The translations under genes were made by a program, and so were the position numbers. A stretch of 64,000 nt of DNA from Endosaccharibacter trunci (GTDB lineage: Bacteria; Pseudomonadota; Alphaproteobacteria; Acetobacterales; Acetobacteraceae): the NCBI GenBank assembly GCA_024515975.1, contig JAMSKV010000017.1, forward strand, positions 1 to 64,000, written 5' to 3'. Under the pieces are notes generated by a model, which saw nothing but the letters and a program-made list of their open reading frames with translations, searched no databases and was not told the DNA's origin. Below are positions 9,379 to 18,421 of this stretch, piece by piece (within the stretch, counting starts at the first letter, position 1; every line of letters starts with the position of its first letter).

Positions 9379-9753
9379 CTAAAATGGACTCGGCAGCGTC
9401 TGCCACGCGCGCGCTATGGCGGAGGAGCTGTGGGTTACGAGCAGGTTCCCTTGAGGCGTGAGGGAAAGAAGGACGACCCGCCGATCCGAATTTGAATGGC
9501 TTAGTTGCAGCAGGCGACGGATTTCCAAGCTATCGATAAGCCTCGTCGTGGCGCCGGACGACAGGCGCAGGAGACGAGCAATATCACCCGCGCTTTCGGC
9601 ATGACCCTCGCGCAATACCCAAAGCGTCGACCACTGCGTGAAGGACAGGTCAAAGTCAGTCATCTCACGGTCGATGTGAGATACAGCCTGCTGATGGGCG
9701 TGGTGCAGCCGTGCGATCAAGTCGATTCCGGCGCGCAGCTGCGAAGCAGTCAT
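9379..9753 (-). CDS. MarR-family transcriptional regulator
   Basis: A 124-residue winged-helix protein starting MTASQLRAGIDLIARLHHAHQ. The recognition region reads AESAGDIARLLRLSSGATTRLIDSLEIRRLL, and the beta wing SNSDRRVVLLSLTPQG carries the D-R-R signature. Dimers usually repress nearby detoxification genes and release DNA on binding aromatic ligands. It is the last gene of the leftward quinone-reductase cluster and probably controls it. Confidence 0.86.
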   Translation of the reverse strand: MTASQLRAGIDLIARLHHAHQQAVSHIDREMTDFDLSFTQWSTLWVLREGHAESAGDIARLLRLSSGATTRLIDSLEIRRLLQLSHSNSDRRVVLLSLTPQGNLLVTHSSSAIARAWQTLPSPF

Positions 9754-9880
9754 CACCGCACCGGTATTCGTGGGCTCGCCGCTCAGTCTTTCCGACACGG
9801 CAAGCTCTCGGTTGGAATGTCCTCGAGAGACCGAAGCTCGCGGGCTTGGCCGTGGATTCGCCGAACGCCATGAGCTTTGG

Positions 9881-10159
9881 TTAGCCGAGCAACCGGAACC
9901 GACAGTCCATAGCAACCGAGCGATCTGCCCATGTCGTATGATATTCGGGCGAATTGTACCAGGCGATCGCCGTTTCGCGGTCGATGAAGCTGATAATCGC
10001 ACCGCTTTCGAAGGCCGGCTCCCCATTCAGGACGTCCCAAGCCCCGCGGCTGATGAATTCGCCTCCAAAGTGTTTGACGGCAGGGCCGGCCGCAGCCGAA
10101 TAGCGTTTCAAAGCCTCCGGATCCTTCACGGTCAGCTCGACGACGACATAGACGGTCAT
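9881..10159 (-). CDS. DUF1330 family protein
   Basis: A 92-residue dimeric alpha/beta-barrel protein: YVVVELTVKDPEALKRYSAAAGPAVKHFGGEFISRG, then IISFIDRETAIAWYNSPEY. This is the DUF1330 pattern, related to ABM monooxygenases. No catalytic role is established. It is in line with the alcohol-dehydrogenase-family gene, 195 bases downstream of it; that gap contains an imperfect hairpin near 10200-10230. Confidence 0.86.
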   Translation of the reverse strand: MTVYVVVELTVKDPEALKRYSAAAGPAVKHFGGEFISRGAWDVLNGEPAFESGAIISFIDRETAIAWYNSPEYHTTWADRSVAMDCRFRLLG

Positions 10160-10354
10160 TCCGATACTCCGGGTTCCGCAGAGGTTTGAAAGAGACGGGG
10201 GCTTTGGAAGGAGGCTGCTCCTCCGAAAGACCTGAATCGGGCTGGCAATCCCGCCTGCGCGATCTCGAAGAGGTGACCCCGTACTGGGCGGGATAGGACC
10301 GTAACGGGACTGCTTTGGCGAGCTGGATGTGATGGAGGCGCCCCACCGTCCTTT

Positions 10355-11374
10355 TCAATATTCCACAACGATCTTGCCGAAGTGGCTGGCTGTCTGCTGC
10401 AGACGGAAGGCATCGGCCAGATCGGGAAGCGGGAAGGCGCGATCGATGATAGGCTTGACGCCGACGACGTCGAGCGCGCGTATCATGTCAAGTTGATGCT
10501 GTCGGCTGCCGACCACAAGGCCCTGAAGTCGCTGTTGGCGCGCCATCAGCAGGCCCGTGGGTACATCGCCGTCGCGTCCAGTGAGGACGCCGATCAGTGC
10601 CAGATGGCCTCCGACTCGTCCTGCCTGGATCGACTGGGCCAGCGTGCCGGGGCCGCCGACCTCGACGACATGGTCGACGCCGCGTCCGCCGGTGATGTCG
10701 CGGACATGCTTACCCCATTCGGGCGTCTTGCGATAATTGACGGCATGATCGGCCCCGAGGGCGAGGGCGCGATCCAGCTTGGCGTCGGATGACGAGGTCA
10801 CGATCACCGACGCCCCCATCGCTTTGGCGAGCTGAAGCGCGAAGATCGACACACCGCCGGTGCCAAGCACCAGCACAGTGGCACCGGCCTTCAATCCACC
10901 ATCGACGACGAGCGCGCGCCAGGCCGTCAGACCTGCCGTCGTTAGCGTTGCCGCTTCGGCGTGGGTGTAGCCCTTCGGCGCATGTGTGAAGGCATGGGCT
11001 GGCGCCACGACCACTTCGCGCGCGTAACCATCGATGCCGTCGCCCGGCGTCGTCGCGAAATCGGCGACCTGCCGCTCGCCATCAAGCCACGTCGGAAAGA
11101 AAGTCGACACGACATGGTCGCCGACCGAGAAGGTCTCTACGTCCGGTCCGACCGACTCGACGACGCCGGCTCCGTCCGCCATGGGGATGCGCCCCGGGGC
11201 GGCTGGAAGCCGCCCCGTCACAACGCCCAGATCATGATAATTGAGCGAGGTCGCATGCAGGTGGACCCGGATTTCTCCAGGGTCCGGCGTCCCCGGATCG
11301 GGCAAGTCGACCATCGCAAGGGCTTCGAGGCCGACCTGACCGTTCGAGCGAAAAGCGCGCATGATGAGCGTCAA
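10355..11374 (-). CDS. Zinc-type alcohol dehydrogenase / quinone oxidoreductase family protein (MDR superfamily)
   Basis: A 339-residue NAD(P)-dependent enzyme. The GroES-like N-terminal half contains LNYHDLGVVTGRLPAAPGRIPMADGAG; the Rossmann half has GATVLVLGTGGVSIFALQLAKAMGA, with GTGGVS as the cofactor-binding loop. The catalytic Cys and His of zinc enzymes are not evident, so it is closer to zinc-independent quinone reductases. Its start overlaps the stop of the NQO-type gene by 4 bases, so they form one operon. Confidence 0.87.
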   Translation of the reverse strand: MTLIMRAFRSNGQVGLEALAMVDLPDPGTPDPGEIRVHLHATSLNYHDLGVVTGRLPAAPGRIPMADGAGVVESVGPDVETFSVGDHVVSTFFPTWLDGERQVADFATTPGDGIDGYAREVVVAPAHAFTHAPKGYTHAEAATLTTAGLTAWRALVVDGGLKAGATVLVLGTGGVSIFALQLAKAMGASVIVTSSSDAKLDRALALGADHAVNYRKTPEWGKHVRDITGGRGVDHVVEVGGPGTLAQSIQAGRVGGHLALIGVLTGRDGDVPTGLLMARQQRLQGLVVGSRQHQLDMIRALDVVGVKPIIDRAFPLPDLADAFRLQQTASHFGKIVVEY

Positions 11375-12222
11375 GCTCCGACATAGCCGGCCAGCGCGGC
11401 AGTATCCGTTTGGGCCGTGCTGAGATGCTCGATGGGGTCACCCGGCTGTGCCACGTGGATGCGCAAGCCCGTCTCCCCTTCACCAAGACCAGGCTTGAGC
11501 ACCTGCTGTCCGTCGTAATGGCCGCCATTCTGCTTGCGATACGGGATCGGCGTGTCGGTGAAGAGATTTTCCATCCGAACCTCGAAGGCGGCGGCGACCT
11601 CGATCCAGCGCTCTTCCGACAGGCGGTCGCTCTGGAAAACGGGGAAGGGCGGCATGACCTCCATGCCGGGATAGAAGAGCTGTCCATGCTGGATGGGCCA
11701 CAGGATCTCGTCGAGGCGGCCGTTTACGCCGCGCTCACTATAGTGCGGCTCGCGACCGCCGATGTTGACGACCACCATCGCCCGCCGACCGGCGAGCGTC
11801 CCTTCGCCATACCGATCGCCCCAGCGTTCGCCGCCATGCGCGCCGACGCCGTAGGCGAAGCCATGCGCATAGACCCGCTCGACCCAGCCCTTCAGGATCG
11901 CTGGCGTGCTGAACCACCACAGGGGGAAGGTGAGGATGACCGCGTCCGCCCACAGCAACTTCTGCTGCTCGGCCACGACATCGGCGGGCTGAGTGCCCGT
12001 GGCGAAGGCGTTGCCCGACTCCGATGCATAGCGCAGCCGGTCGGCGTTCTTACGCTGCGGGAAGTCGGCGGCATCGGCGACGGCCTTCCAGCGCATGGCG
12101 TAGAGGTCCGAAACCTGTACCTGATGACCCTGCGCGGTGAGCGTCTCGACCGCGAGGTTCTTCAAGGAACTGGTCAGCGACTGGGTTTCGGGATGGGCGT
12201 GGACGATAAGAACATTGCTCAT
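11371..12222 (-). CDS. NAD(P)H dehydrogenase (quinone), NQO1/flavodoxin-like fold
   Basis: A 283-residue FMN/FAD reductase beginning MSNVLIVHAHPETQSLTSSLKN, the flavin-phosphate loop of the NQO family, with FPLWWFSTPAILKGWVERVYAHGFAYG as the family core. It reduces quinones by two electrons and limits redox cycling. The ATG at 12222 is chosen because the family starts there. It is divergent from a LysR gene 112 bases away, the classic arrangement for a LysR-activated operon. Confidence 0.9.
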   Translation of the reverse strand: MSNVLIVHAHPETQSLTSSLKNLAVETLTAQGHQVQVSDLYAMRWKAVADAADFPQRKNADRLRYASESGNAFATGTQPADVVAEQQKLLWADAVILTFPLWWFSTPAILKGWVERVYAHGFAYGVGAHGGERWGDRYGEGTLAGRRAMVVVNIGGREPHYSERGVNGRLDEILWPIQHGQLFYPGMEVMPPFPVFQSDRLSEERWIEVAAAFEVRMENLFTDTPIPYRKQNGGHYDGQQVLKPGLGEGETGLRIHVAQPGDPIEHLSTAQTDTAALAGYVGA

Positions 12223-12334
12223 GCGGTGATCCTGAACAAGAAACGGAAGAGGCGGCTTTCGGCCGTTCCCGTCAAAGCTAGAGACCACATTGCCATTCTT
12301 GAAATCAAAGCATCTATGTGCTGGTATCCGCTCT

Positions 12335-13237
12335 ATGGATACCAGCCAACTTGATTTCAATCTGCTCGTGACGCTCGACACGCTGTTGGCCGAGCAGAAT
12401 GTCACTCATGCCGCACGTCGCCTGAACATGAGCCAGCCCGCGCTCTCAACCCGCTTAGGCCGATTGCGCGCCATCTTCGACGATCCGCTGCTGCTCCCGG
12501 CGCAACGCGGCATGGTGCCAACCCAAAAGGCAATCGAACTTCAGCCGCGTTTGCACGAGGCGCTCGAGGCTGTGCGCCAGGTCGTAGCGGCGGACTCGGA
12601 CTTCGACCCTCTCCGGGCAAAAGGGACGGTCCGTATCGCGGCAAGTGATTACACGCAGAGCGCCTTACTGCTGCCGCTGCTCCATACGTTGCGGCAACAA
12701 GCGCCCGGTCTTCGTATTGCGTGGCACAGCTTGGATCTCACGGCCTTACACGGCCAGATGGAGCGTGGAGCAGTCGATTTGGCCATCAACCGCCCGCAGA
12801 CGGCGCCAGAGCTGTTACGGATGAGGATGCTATGCCGTGAGGACTATGTCCTGATCGCGCGAGCCGGGCATCCCGACGTCAAAGGCAGGATCGACCTCGA
12901 CCTTTTCTGCCGCCTCGATCACGTCATCGTATCACCCGACGGGGGTGGCTTCTCCGGGCCGACGGACACCGTTCTCGAGGCGATGGGGCGATCGCGGAAC
13001 GTTGCTCTATCAACTCCTGGTTTCCTTGTGGTTCCCAGGATCGTCGCGAACTCCGACATGATCGCGGTCGTGCCGGCGCGCATCGTGCGCGAGGAAAGGG
13101 AGCGGCTGCAGGTCCTCGATCCTCCCATTGGCGTCCCAGGCTTCGAGCTGGCCATGCTTTGGCACGATCGGACGACGACGCATCCGGTTCAGCGGTGGGT
13201 GAGGGAGCGTTTTGTCGCGCTCTTAGAGGAACTGTAA
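12335..13237 (+). CDS. LysR-family regulator, NodD-like subgroup
   Basis: A 300-residue regulator starting MDTSQLDFNLLVTLDTLLAEQNVTHAARRLNMSQPALS..., the LysR helix-turn-helix, followed by a ligand domain starting VRIAASDYTQSALL. The leading D-x-N-LL pattern is typical of the NodD/PnpR-like subgroup. It diverges from the NQO operon and probably senses a compound that this operon detoxifies. The shared 112-base gap must contain both promoters and the binding site. Confidence 0.88.
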   Translation: MDTSQLDFNLLVTLDTLLAEQNVTHAARRLNMSQPALSTRLGRLRAIFDDPLLLPAQRGMVPTQKAIELQPRLHEALEAVRQVVAADSDFDPLRAKGTVRIAASDYTQSALLLPLLHTLRQQAPGLRIAWHSLDLTALHGQMERGAVDLAINRPQTAPELLRMRMLCREDYVLIARAGHPDVKGRIDLDLFCRLDHVIVSPDGGGFSGPTDTVLEAMGRSRNVALSTPGFLVVPRIVANSDMIAVVPARIVREERERLQVLDPPIGVPGFELAMLWHDRTTTHPVQRWVRERFVALLEEL

Positions 13238-13397
13238 CCTCGTGCGCGCTCCCAGTTCGTCGAGAGGGCCGTTACACCGCTCTTGCGGTCAGACTCAGAA
13301 GCGCGAGGTTGCCCGGCGCGCGACTGGGGGCGACCCACCACCGTTCATAACGAGAGCATTCAAGACACATTCGCCGGATTAATTCCCCGCAAGAACT

Positions 13398-14294
13398 TTA
13401 TCTGCTCTCAGCAATCTTTACCATTGCCCACAGAGCATTATTAACGGGGACATCAATACCGAATTTTCGGGCCTTCCTCACAATTTCCCCATTGAAATGA
13501 TCGATCTCAGTTTTCCTGCCTCGAATCAGATCCTGTGCTGTCGAAGATCGTTGGCCGACCATGGTAGGGAAAACATTCCAGATGATTTCCCAAATGTTGT
13601 CTGGAAGACTGACGCCACTCGCACTCGCGACCGCAACACATTCGTGCATTGTATCTTTGACTAATTGCTCAGCACCCTCGTGCATGGCGATCCGGTCATA
13701 AGTCTCATTGGTCAGCGCGGAGAGGGCATTTACGCAACAATTAACCACGAATTTCGTCCACATAGCTGTCTCGGCTGTGTTTGAAACCGTGGCCGGAGCA
13801 CCAGCATCATTGAACAAAGAGGCGAGCTTGGGGCTGTTGGGCCCTTCCGGGAAAACCAGTTCACCCCTTCCGCGATGACGCATATGGCCTGGTCCCGCCA
13901 TCTCGGCGGCAATGTAGACGACAACCGGAGTGACTGGGCGGCCAAGTATCACAGCAAGTCGTTCAGCGTTGCCGATTCCATTCTGCATGCTGAGCACAAT
14001 GCTATTCGATGCGAGATGGGGGGCAATGGCACGCCCGGCAGTTTCGGTGTCGCCCGATTTCACCGTAAGCAGAACGATGGAGGCGTCAGCCACGGCTTCG
14101 ACGGACTCGCTTGCGGCCAGAGCAACCGTCTCGATCCCGCTCTGTCGTTCAAGGAGTAGCCCCTTGGTCGCAACGGCCTCGACTAACCCTGGGCGGCCGA
14201 TCAGAGTGACCTGATGTCCATTCAAAGCGAGAAGGGCGCCATAATAGCAACCGACCGCGCCGGCCCCCATGACCACGATTTTCTCTGCAATCAT
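13398..14294 (-). CDS. Ketopantoate reductase family protein (ApbA/PanE)
   Basis: A 298-residue NADPH-dependent reductase: Rossmann loop VVMGAGAVGCYYGALLALNGHQVTLIGR at the N-terminus, LLTVKSGDT, then SMQNGIGNAERLA (the NG active-site loop), and the C-terminal domain with FVVNCCVNALSALT. True PanE makes pantoate for coenzyme A. Because this copy sits in accessory DNA next to an ArsR/MFS pair and has a divergent C-terminus, it may act on another 2-keto acid. Confidence 0.84.
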   Translation of the reverse strand: MIAEKIVVMGAGAVGCYYGALLALNGHQVTLIGRPGLVEAVATKGLLLERQSGIETVALAASESVEAVADASIVLLTVKSGDTETAGRAIAPHLASNSIVLSMQNGIGNAERLAVILGRPVTPVVVYIAAEMAGPGHMRHRGRGELVFPEGPNSPKLASLFNDAGAPATVSNTAETAMWTKFVVNCCVNALSALTNETYDRIAMHEGAEQLVKDTMHECVAVASASGVSLPDNIWEIIWNVFPTMVGQRSSTAQDLIRGRKTEIDHFNGEIVRKARKFGIDVPVNNALWAMVKIAESR

Positions 14295-14347
14295 GATGTT
14301 CTGCTCCTCGGCCTGATGAGGCCGGTGAATCTTTGATGATGCATTGG

Positions 14348-14671
14348 TTAAGCGCCGTTACGGCGTCTGATCTCTCGCAACACCGTGTCGAGCACGCCGG
14401 GAAAGGCCGCCTCCATCTCCGAAGAGCGCAGGCTGGCATAGCTGTCGCGGCCTAATTTTCGGGACAAAAGAATTCCCGTCTCGCGCAGCACGCGAAAATG
14501 GTGCGAGGCACCTGACTTGCTGATGCCGATTTCCTGATAGATCGCAGCGCAGGGTGTCTCGCCCTGGCGGTCCAGAATGCCGATGATCTGAAGCCGCACC
14601 GGATCGGTGAAGGCCGTCATCAGCGTGGGTAGATCGATGTCGGTCGGGTCCGTGTGATGCTGTTCGCGCAT
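14348..14671 (-). CDS. ArsR-family (winged helix) regulator
   Basis: About 107 residues starting MREQHHTDPTDI; a start at 14701 would add 10 residues. The helix-turn-helix runs DPVRLQIIGILDRQGETPCAAIYQEIGISKSGASHHFRVLRETGIL. The metal-binding Cys pair of classical ArsR is absent, so it probably senses something else. It diverges from the MFS transporter across a perfect inverted repeat, so it most likely represses both itself and the pump. Confidence 0.86.
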   Translation of the reverse strand: MREQHHTDPTDIDLPTLMTAFTDPVRLQIIGILDRQGETPCAAIYQEIGISKSGASHHFRVLRETGILLSRKLGRDSYASLRSSEMEAAFPGVLDTVLREIRRRNGA

Positions 14672-14709
14672 CGGACTATTATGCAACGGATGTTGAACCA
14701 TGGCATCTA

Positions 14710-14735
14710 GTATAATGGTCCAACGATCATTATAC
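14710..14735. promoter_or_regulatory. Palindromic operator with consensus -10 boxes between ArsR and MFS genes
   Basis: GTATAATG (14710-14717) and CATTATAC (14728-14735) form a perfect 8-base inverted repeat with a 10-base spacer. Each arm contains TATAAT, so the same element can be the -10 box on either strand. This position, between divergent repressor and transporter starts, fits an ArsR-type operator that blocks both promoters. No good -35 is visible on the plus strand. Confidence 0.7.
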
Positions 14736-14744
14736 AATAGGACT

Positions 14745-15887
14745 ATGATTGATCCTCGCGTTCTCCTCCTGGCCTTGGGCACCTTCGCAATTGGCACGGA
14801 GGGCTATGCGATCGCCGGCCTGTTGCCGATGATCGCCAGTGACCTACACATCACCGTCGCTCAATGCGGCCAGATGGTGACGGTCTTCGCGTTGGCGTAC
14901 GCACTAGGTGGGCCCGTTCTTGTCGCCCGACTCGAGTCGATATCCCGCAAGCGGCTGATCATTGGTTCACTTCTCGTTTTTGGGCTCGCCAATCTGCTGG
15001 CGGCCTTTGCACGTTCGTGGGAGATGTTGACGGCGGCGCGGGTGCTAGCGGGTTTCACTGCCGCCTTATTTATGGCACCCGCCAGCGCCGCTGCCGTGGC
15101 CTTGTCCCCTCCGAATCGGAGAGGCCATGCGCTCTCGATCACGGCTACCGGAAACGCCTTGGCCCTGGCGGCGGGAGCTCCGCTGGGCACCATGGCCGGT
15201 GCACTATGGGGATGGCCTGGAGCTTTCATCCTCGTGGCAGTGCTGAGTGGAACTGCGGCTATCGGACTAGGGTTGATGTTGCCTGCCCTCCCTTCGTCGC
15301 CTGCGGTGCCTTTTCGTATGCGCTTTGCGCTACTGCGCCGCGCGTCCGTGCGGAGGGGCTTAGCCACTTCTTTCGGAATGTTTGTATGTGCCCTGACAGC
15401 CTACACATATCTGACGCCACTCGCGGCACAGGCTGCGGGGATGCGACCACCGCAAGTTGCCGCCATTATGGTCGTGTTTGGCACCTTAGCTACGACCGCG
15501 GGCCTATTGGCTGGACATACGATCAACCAGTTCGGGGCAAGCCGAGTAGTGGCTGGTTCCCTAGCATTGATGACAGTTCTCTTCTGCCTACTCGGGGCTC
15601 TCGCGACTAAAAGCCAGGAGGGGCCAGCTTCCATTGGATTGATGTATCTGCTCGTCGCCTGCTGGGGAGGCGCGTGGTGGAGTGGCGGTATTGCTCAGCA
15701 GCACCGGATGACGGATCTGGCACCCGATCAACATGCGGCCGTTCTTTCGCTGCATTATTCCATGCAGTTCCTCGGCATTGCTGCCGGTGGTGCGCTCGGT
15801 GGCTTCCTTTTGAGCGTTGTTGGCACGTCCGCGATCGCTTTTGGTGCTGCCGTTGTTGGCACGATCACGATGTTGCTTATCCTGTAG
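14745..15887 (+). CDS. MFS transporter, DHA1 (Bcr/AraJ-like) family
   Basis: A 380-residue 12-helix transporter starting MIDPRVLLLALGTFAIGTEG, with FALAYALGGPVLVARLESISRKRLI carrying the loop between helices 2 and 3 and RVLAGFTAALFMAPASAAAVALS (helices 4-5). Family members export sugars, purines or drugs. It starts 74 bases from the divergent ArsR gene and is probably its main target. Confidence 0.88.
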   Translation: MIDPRVLLLALGTFAIGTEGYAIAGLLPMIASDLHITVAQCGQMVTVFALAYALGGPVLVARLESISRKRLIIGSLLVFGLANLLAAFARSWEMLTAARVLAGFTAALFMAPASAAAVALSPPNRRGHALSITATGNALALAAGAPLGTMAGALWGWPGAFILVAVLSGTAAIGLGLMLPALPSSPAVPFRMRFALLRRASVRRGLATSFGMFVCALTAYTYLTPLAAQAAGMRPPQVAAIMVVFGTLATTAGLLAGHTINQFGASRVVAGSLALMTVLFCLLGALATKSQEGPASIGLMYLLVACWGGAWWSGGIAQQHRMTDLAPDQHAAVLSLHYSMQFLGIAAGGALGGFLLSVVGTSAIAFGAAVVGTITMLLIL

Positions 15888-16061
15888 CGCTGCTGCAGGC
15901 AGTCATGGTCCCTCACAGTTCATCGCCGCGGCCCGTCAGTGGCTGAGCCGTATCATTTTCTGAAGCATGGAGGCCGGCGCAAGACGATTTGCAATCTTCA
16001 AAATATCGCCATTCCTTGGCTGAATTCCGGTCTTTCTGATTTCGATTCCTTCAATAGCCAG

Positions 16062-17425
16062 GGTCGTATCCCGAGAGGCGGTGTAGGTTGTGGGGAGGTG
16101 GTCACCGGAGATGATCCGGTAAGGTCTGGTTGCTGACACCAACCCGAGACCGGAGAGACCGCCGATGACCGACGGCATGATGAACTTCCGAGACCTTGTC
16201 GAGAAGGCCCCTGACGCGGACCTTCTGCGCGAGATGATCAGTTTTGCGGCGGAACGCCTGATGGAACTGGAGGTCGGCGCGATGACGGGGGCAGCCTACG
16301 GGGGGGAGAAAGATCCGGATCGGCTCGTCCAACGCAATGGCTGTCGGGATCGGGACTGGGAGACGCGCGCCGGCGAGGCAGAACTGCGGATACCGAAGCT
16401 GCGGCGCGGCCGCTATTTCCCGGGCTTCCTGGAGCCGCGCCGGATGGCGGAGAAAGCTCTGACGGCGGTGATCCAGGAGGCCTATGTCCAAGGCATTTCC
16501 ACACGGTCGGTCGACGACTTGGTGAAGGCGATGGGGCTGTCGGGCCTGTCGAAGAGCCAGGTGTCGCGGCTCTGCGGCGAAATCGACGACAAGGTCCGCG
16601 CCTTCCTGACCCGCCCACTGGAAGGCGACTGGCCCTATCTCTGGATCGATGCGACCTATCTCAAGGTGCGCCGGGGTGGACGGATCGTCTCGGTCGCCGC
16701 CATCATCGCCGTCGGCGTCAACACAGACGGTCGGCGCGAGGTGCTGGGGCTGGAGATCGGCACCTCGGAAGCGGAGCCGATCTGGACCGAGTTCCTGCGC
16801 AAGCTGACGCGCCGCGGTTTGCGCGGCGTGAAGCTGGTCATCTCGGATGCGCATGAGGGCATCAAGGCGGCCGTCGCGAAGGTGCTGAGCGCGACCTGGC
16901 AGCGCTGCCGCGTGCATTTTCAAAGGAATGTCCTCGCCCGAGCGGGCGACGGGTCGTCTCGGCCTTCATCGCCACCGCCTTCGCGCAGGAGACGGCGGAA
17001 GCCGCCAGCGCGCAGTGGCGGAGCGTTGCCGACCAAATCCGGCCAAGGGTGCCAAAACTCGCTGCCATCATGGACGAGGCCGAGCATGACGTCCTGGCCT
17101 ATATGTCCTTCCCCAAGGAACATCGGGCGAAGCTACACAGCACCAACCCGATCGAGCGCTTGAACGACGAGATCAAACGCCGCACCGAAGTCGTCGGCAT
17201 CTTCCCGAACGACGACGCCGTCATTCGGCTCGTCGGCGCGTTGCTGCTCGAACAGAATGACGAGTGGGCCGTCCAGCGCGGCCGCTACAGGACGCTGGAA
17301 ACCATCGCGCCGCTGAGCGATGCTCCGATCATCAGTTTACCCGCAGCGGCACCTTGATCAATCAGACCACCGGAAAGCATTCGGTGATCACTCGCGCCAG
17401 CTACACCGCGCCCAGGGATACGATC
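16062..17425 (+). mobile_element. IS256-family insertion sequence (degenerate)
   Basis: The element is bounded by imperfect terminal inverted repeats: 16062-16087 and 17400-17425 match at about 20 of 26 positions when one is reversed, sharing TCGTATCCC and GGCGGTGTAG. Inside is one frameshifted transposase. I see no matching 8-9 base target duplication outside these ends, so either the ends are slightly misplaced or the copy has been rearranged. It lies just outside the prophage attachment site. Confidence 0.72.
16165..17357 (+). pseudogene. IS256/Mutator-family transposase, frameshifted
   Basis: The first frame has the IS256 N-terminal region and the DDE segment: [14 protein letters not shown] (first Asp), [13 protein letters not shown] (second Asp) and [14 protein letters not shown]. 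There the family continuation moves to another frame: [20 protein letters not shown]..., through [26 protein letters not shown] with the catalytic Glu, and ends at 17357. The shift lies at about 16940-16950. Comparison with the usual VLARAG-xNG-RR join suggests loss of about 10 bases between two GGGC copies (inference). No slippery heptamer is evident, so it is probably inactive unless complemented. Confidence 0.8.
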
Positions 17426-17718
17426 AACGTGGCCTCCCCCTTCGGCGGGTAGCAGTTAATCTACGCAGCCAGACGTGGAGTGGCCTTCTCGACCAATCGC
17501 AGGAATCGGTGTTGCGGGGGCCCGCAACTGAAACGGCTCCCTTGGTCGCAAATGCCGCGCCGGAGTTGGCTTCCATCAGCCGATCTGTTGCAGGGGCAAA
17601 TCAGCGCCTAGCGCATTTTCGCCGCTGGGCGTCGTGCCGGTCCCGCAATCGAAAAGGCCCGCACCACGTCCGTAGCGTCGGGAGATAAATCTCGCCGCTC
17701 CCGGCTAGAAACCCCTCC

Positions 17719-17875
17719 TGTAAGCGCGTGTAAGCGGCCGACAGCGGCCGTGTAAGCAAAGGGACGGGGAGCATCGAGCCGTCCGCACGCACGCCTGAGC
17801 GCGCTGGAACCGCACCGGGCTTTCGCTAGATTGCTTACATAGCGCTTACATTTTTCGGCCGACGCCCGTGTAAGC
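17719..17875. repeat. Cluster of six TGTAAGC motifs beside the attachment site
   Basis: TGTAAGC occurs at 17719, 17729, 17751 and 17869, and inverted (GCTTACA) at 17833 and 17844. Three of the direct copies share CGTGTAAGC. Six copies in 157 bases are far beyond chance. The cluster is within the 500-base gene-free stretch between the IS and the tRNA fragment, on the chromosomal side of the junction. Possible roles are integrase arm sites of an earlier element in the same tRNA or a partition/regulator array. Confidence 0.6.
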
Positions 17876-17928
17876 GGCAAAACGGCCCCGAGCGGCCGAT
17901 CTAACGCTCTGATTTCGTTAGAGGAAAT

Positions 17929-17978
17929 TGGAGCGGGCGAAGGGATTCGAACCCTCGACCCCAACCTTGGCAAGGTTG
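17929..17978 (-). other. Prophage attachment site (attL): 3' half of tRNA-Gly(GCC)
   Basis: Read on the minus strand this is a tRNA from the anticodon stem to the CCA end: stem-loop CAACC-TTGCCAA-GGTTG (anticodon GCC), variable loop, T-arm GAGGG-TTCGAAT-CCCTT, acceptor strand CGCCCGC and encoded TCCA. Everything 5' of the anticodon stem is missing and replaced by unrelated sequence. This is what integration into a tRNA gene leaves at one end, with the intact tRNA at the other, beyond 64,000. On the phage side, TTATGCC-like repeats at 18014-18053 could be integrase arm sites. Confidence 0.85.
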
Positions 17979-18100
17979 ATAGCAATGTCTGTATATATCA
18001 GACTTATCAGTGACTTATGCCTACATTAATGAGTTTATGCCCAACAGATGCCCATCTGATTGCTCTTGTTCCCGTTACGTTCATACTCCACGATGCCCCC

Positions 18101-18421
18101 ATGCGGCCCTCCGACATCACCCACGCCCGCGCCGTCCAGATGCACGCGCTCCGCGACCTCGGCCTATCGCTTGAGATCGGGTGCGCCTGCTTCGCCGCCA
18201 CGGTGCCCCCGATCCGGCTGATGCTGACCAAACACCCGCATCTGGCGAATCGTCCGCTCGGCTGGGTCGTGGACCGGCTACGATGCTCGCGGGCCTGCCG
18301 CGGCAAGCCGACGCGCGTGGTCCTGCTGGACGCGCACGAGCATGCGAGCTGGCTCGGCCATAAGGGCGACCGGCCGATGCCGTGGCACGTTGTTCTCGTT
18401 GGTGAGAACTGGTCCAGTTGA
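18101..18421 (+). CDS. Phage-associated hypothetical protein with zinc-ribbon-like Cys pairs
   Basis: A 106-residue protein starting MRPSDITHARAVQMHALRDLG. It has Cys-x-Cys (IGCACFAA) and a later CSRACRG, spaced as in small zinc-ribbon proteins common in sphingomonad prophages, with LGWVVDRLRCSRAC between. The ATG at 18101 is chosen over an upstream ATG at 18017 because conservation-like composition starts there. First phage gene after attL; function unknown. Confidence 0.6.
   Translation: MRPSDITHARAVQMHALRDLGLSLEIGCACFAATVPPIRLMLTKHPHLANRPLGWVVDRLRCSRACRGKPTRVVLLDAHEHASWLGHKGDRPMPWHVVLVGENWSS

Noticed and set aside
1..17928. The possibility that the efflux/redox region belongs to the prophage
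   Set aside because: No phage-type gene occurs left of the tRNA fragment, and the polarity of the fragment places the prophage on its right.
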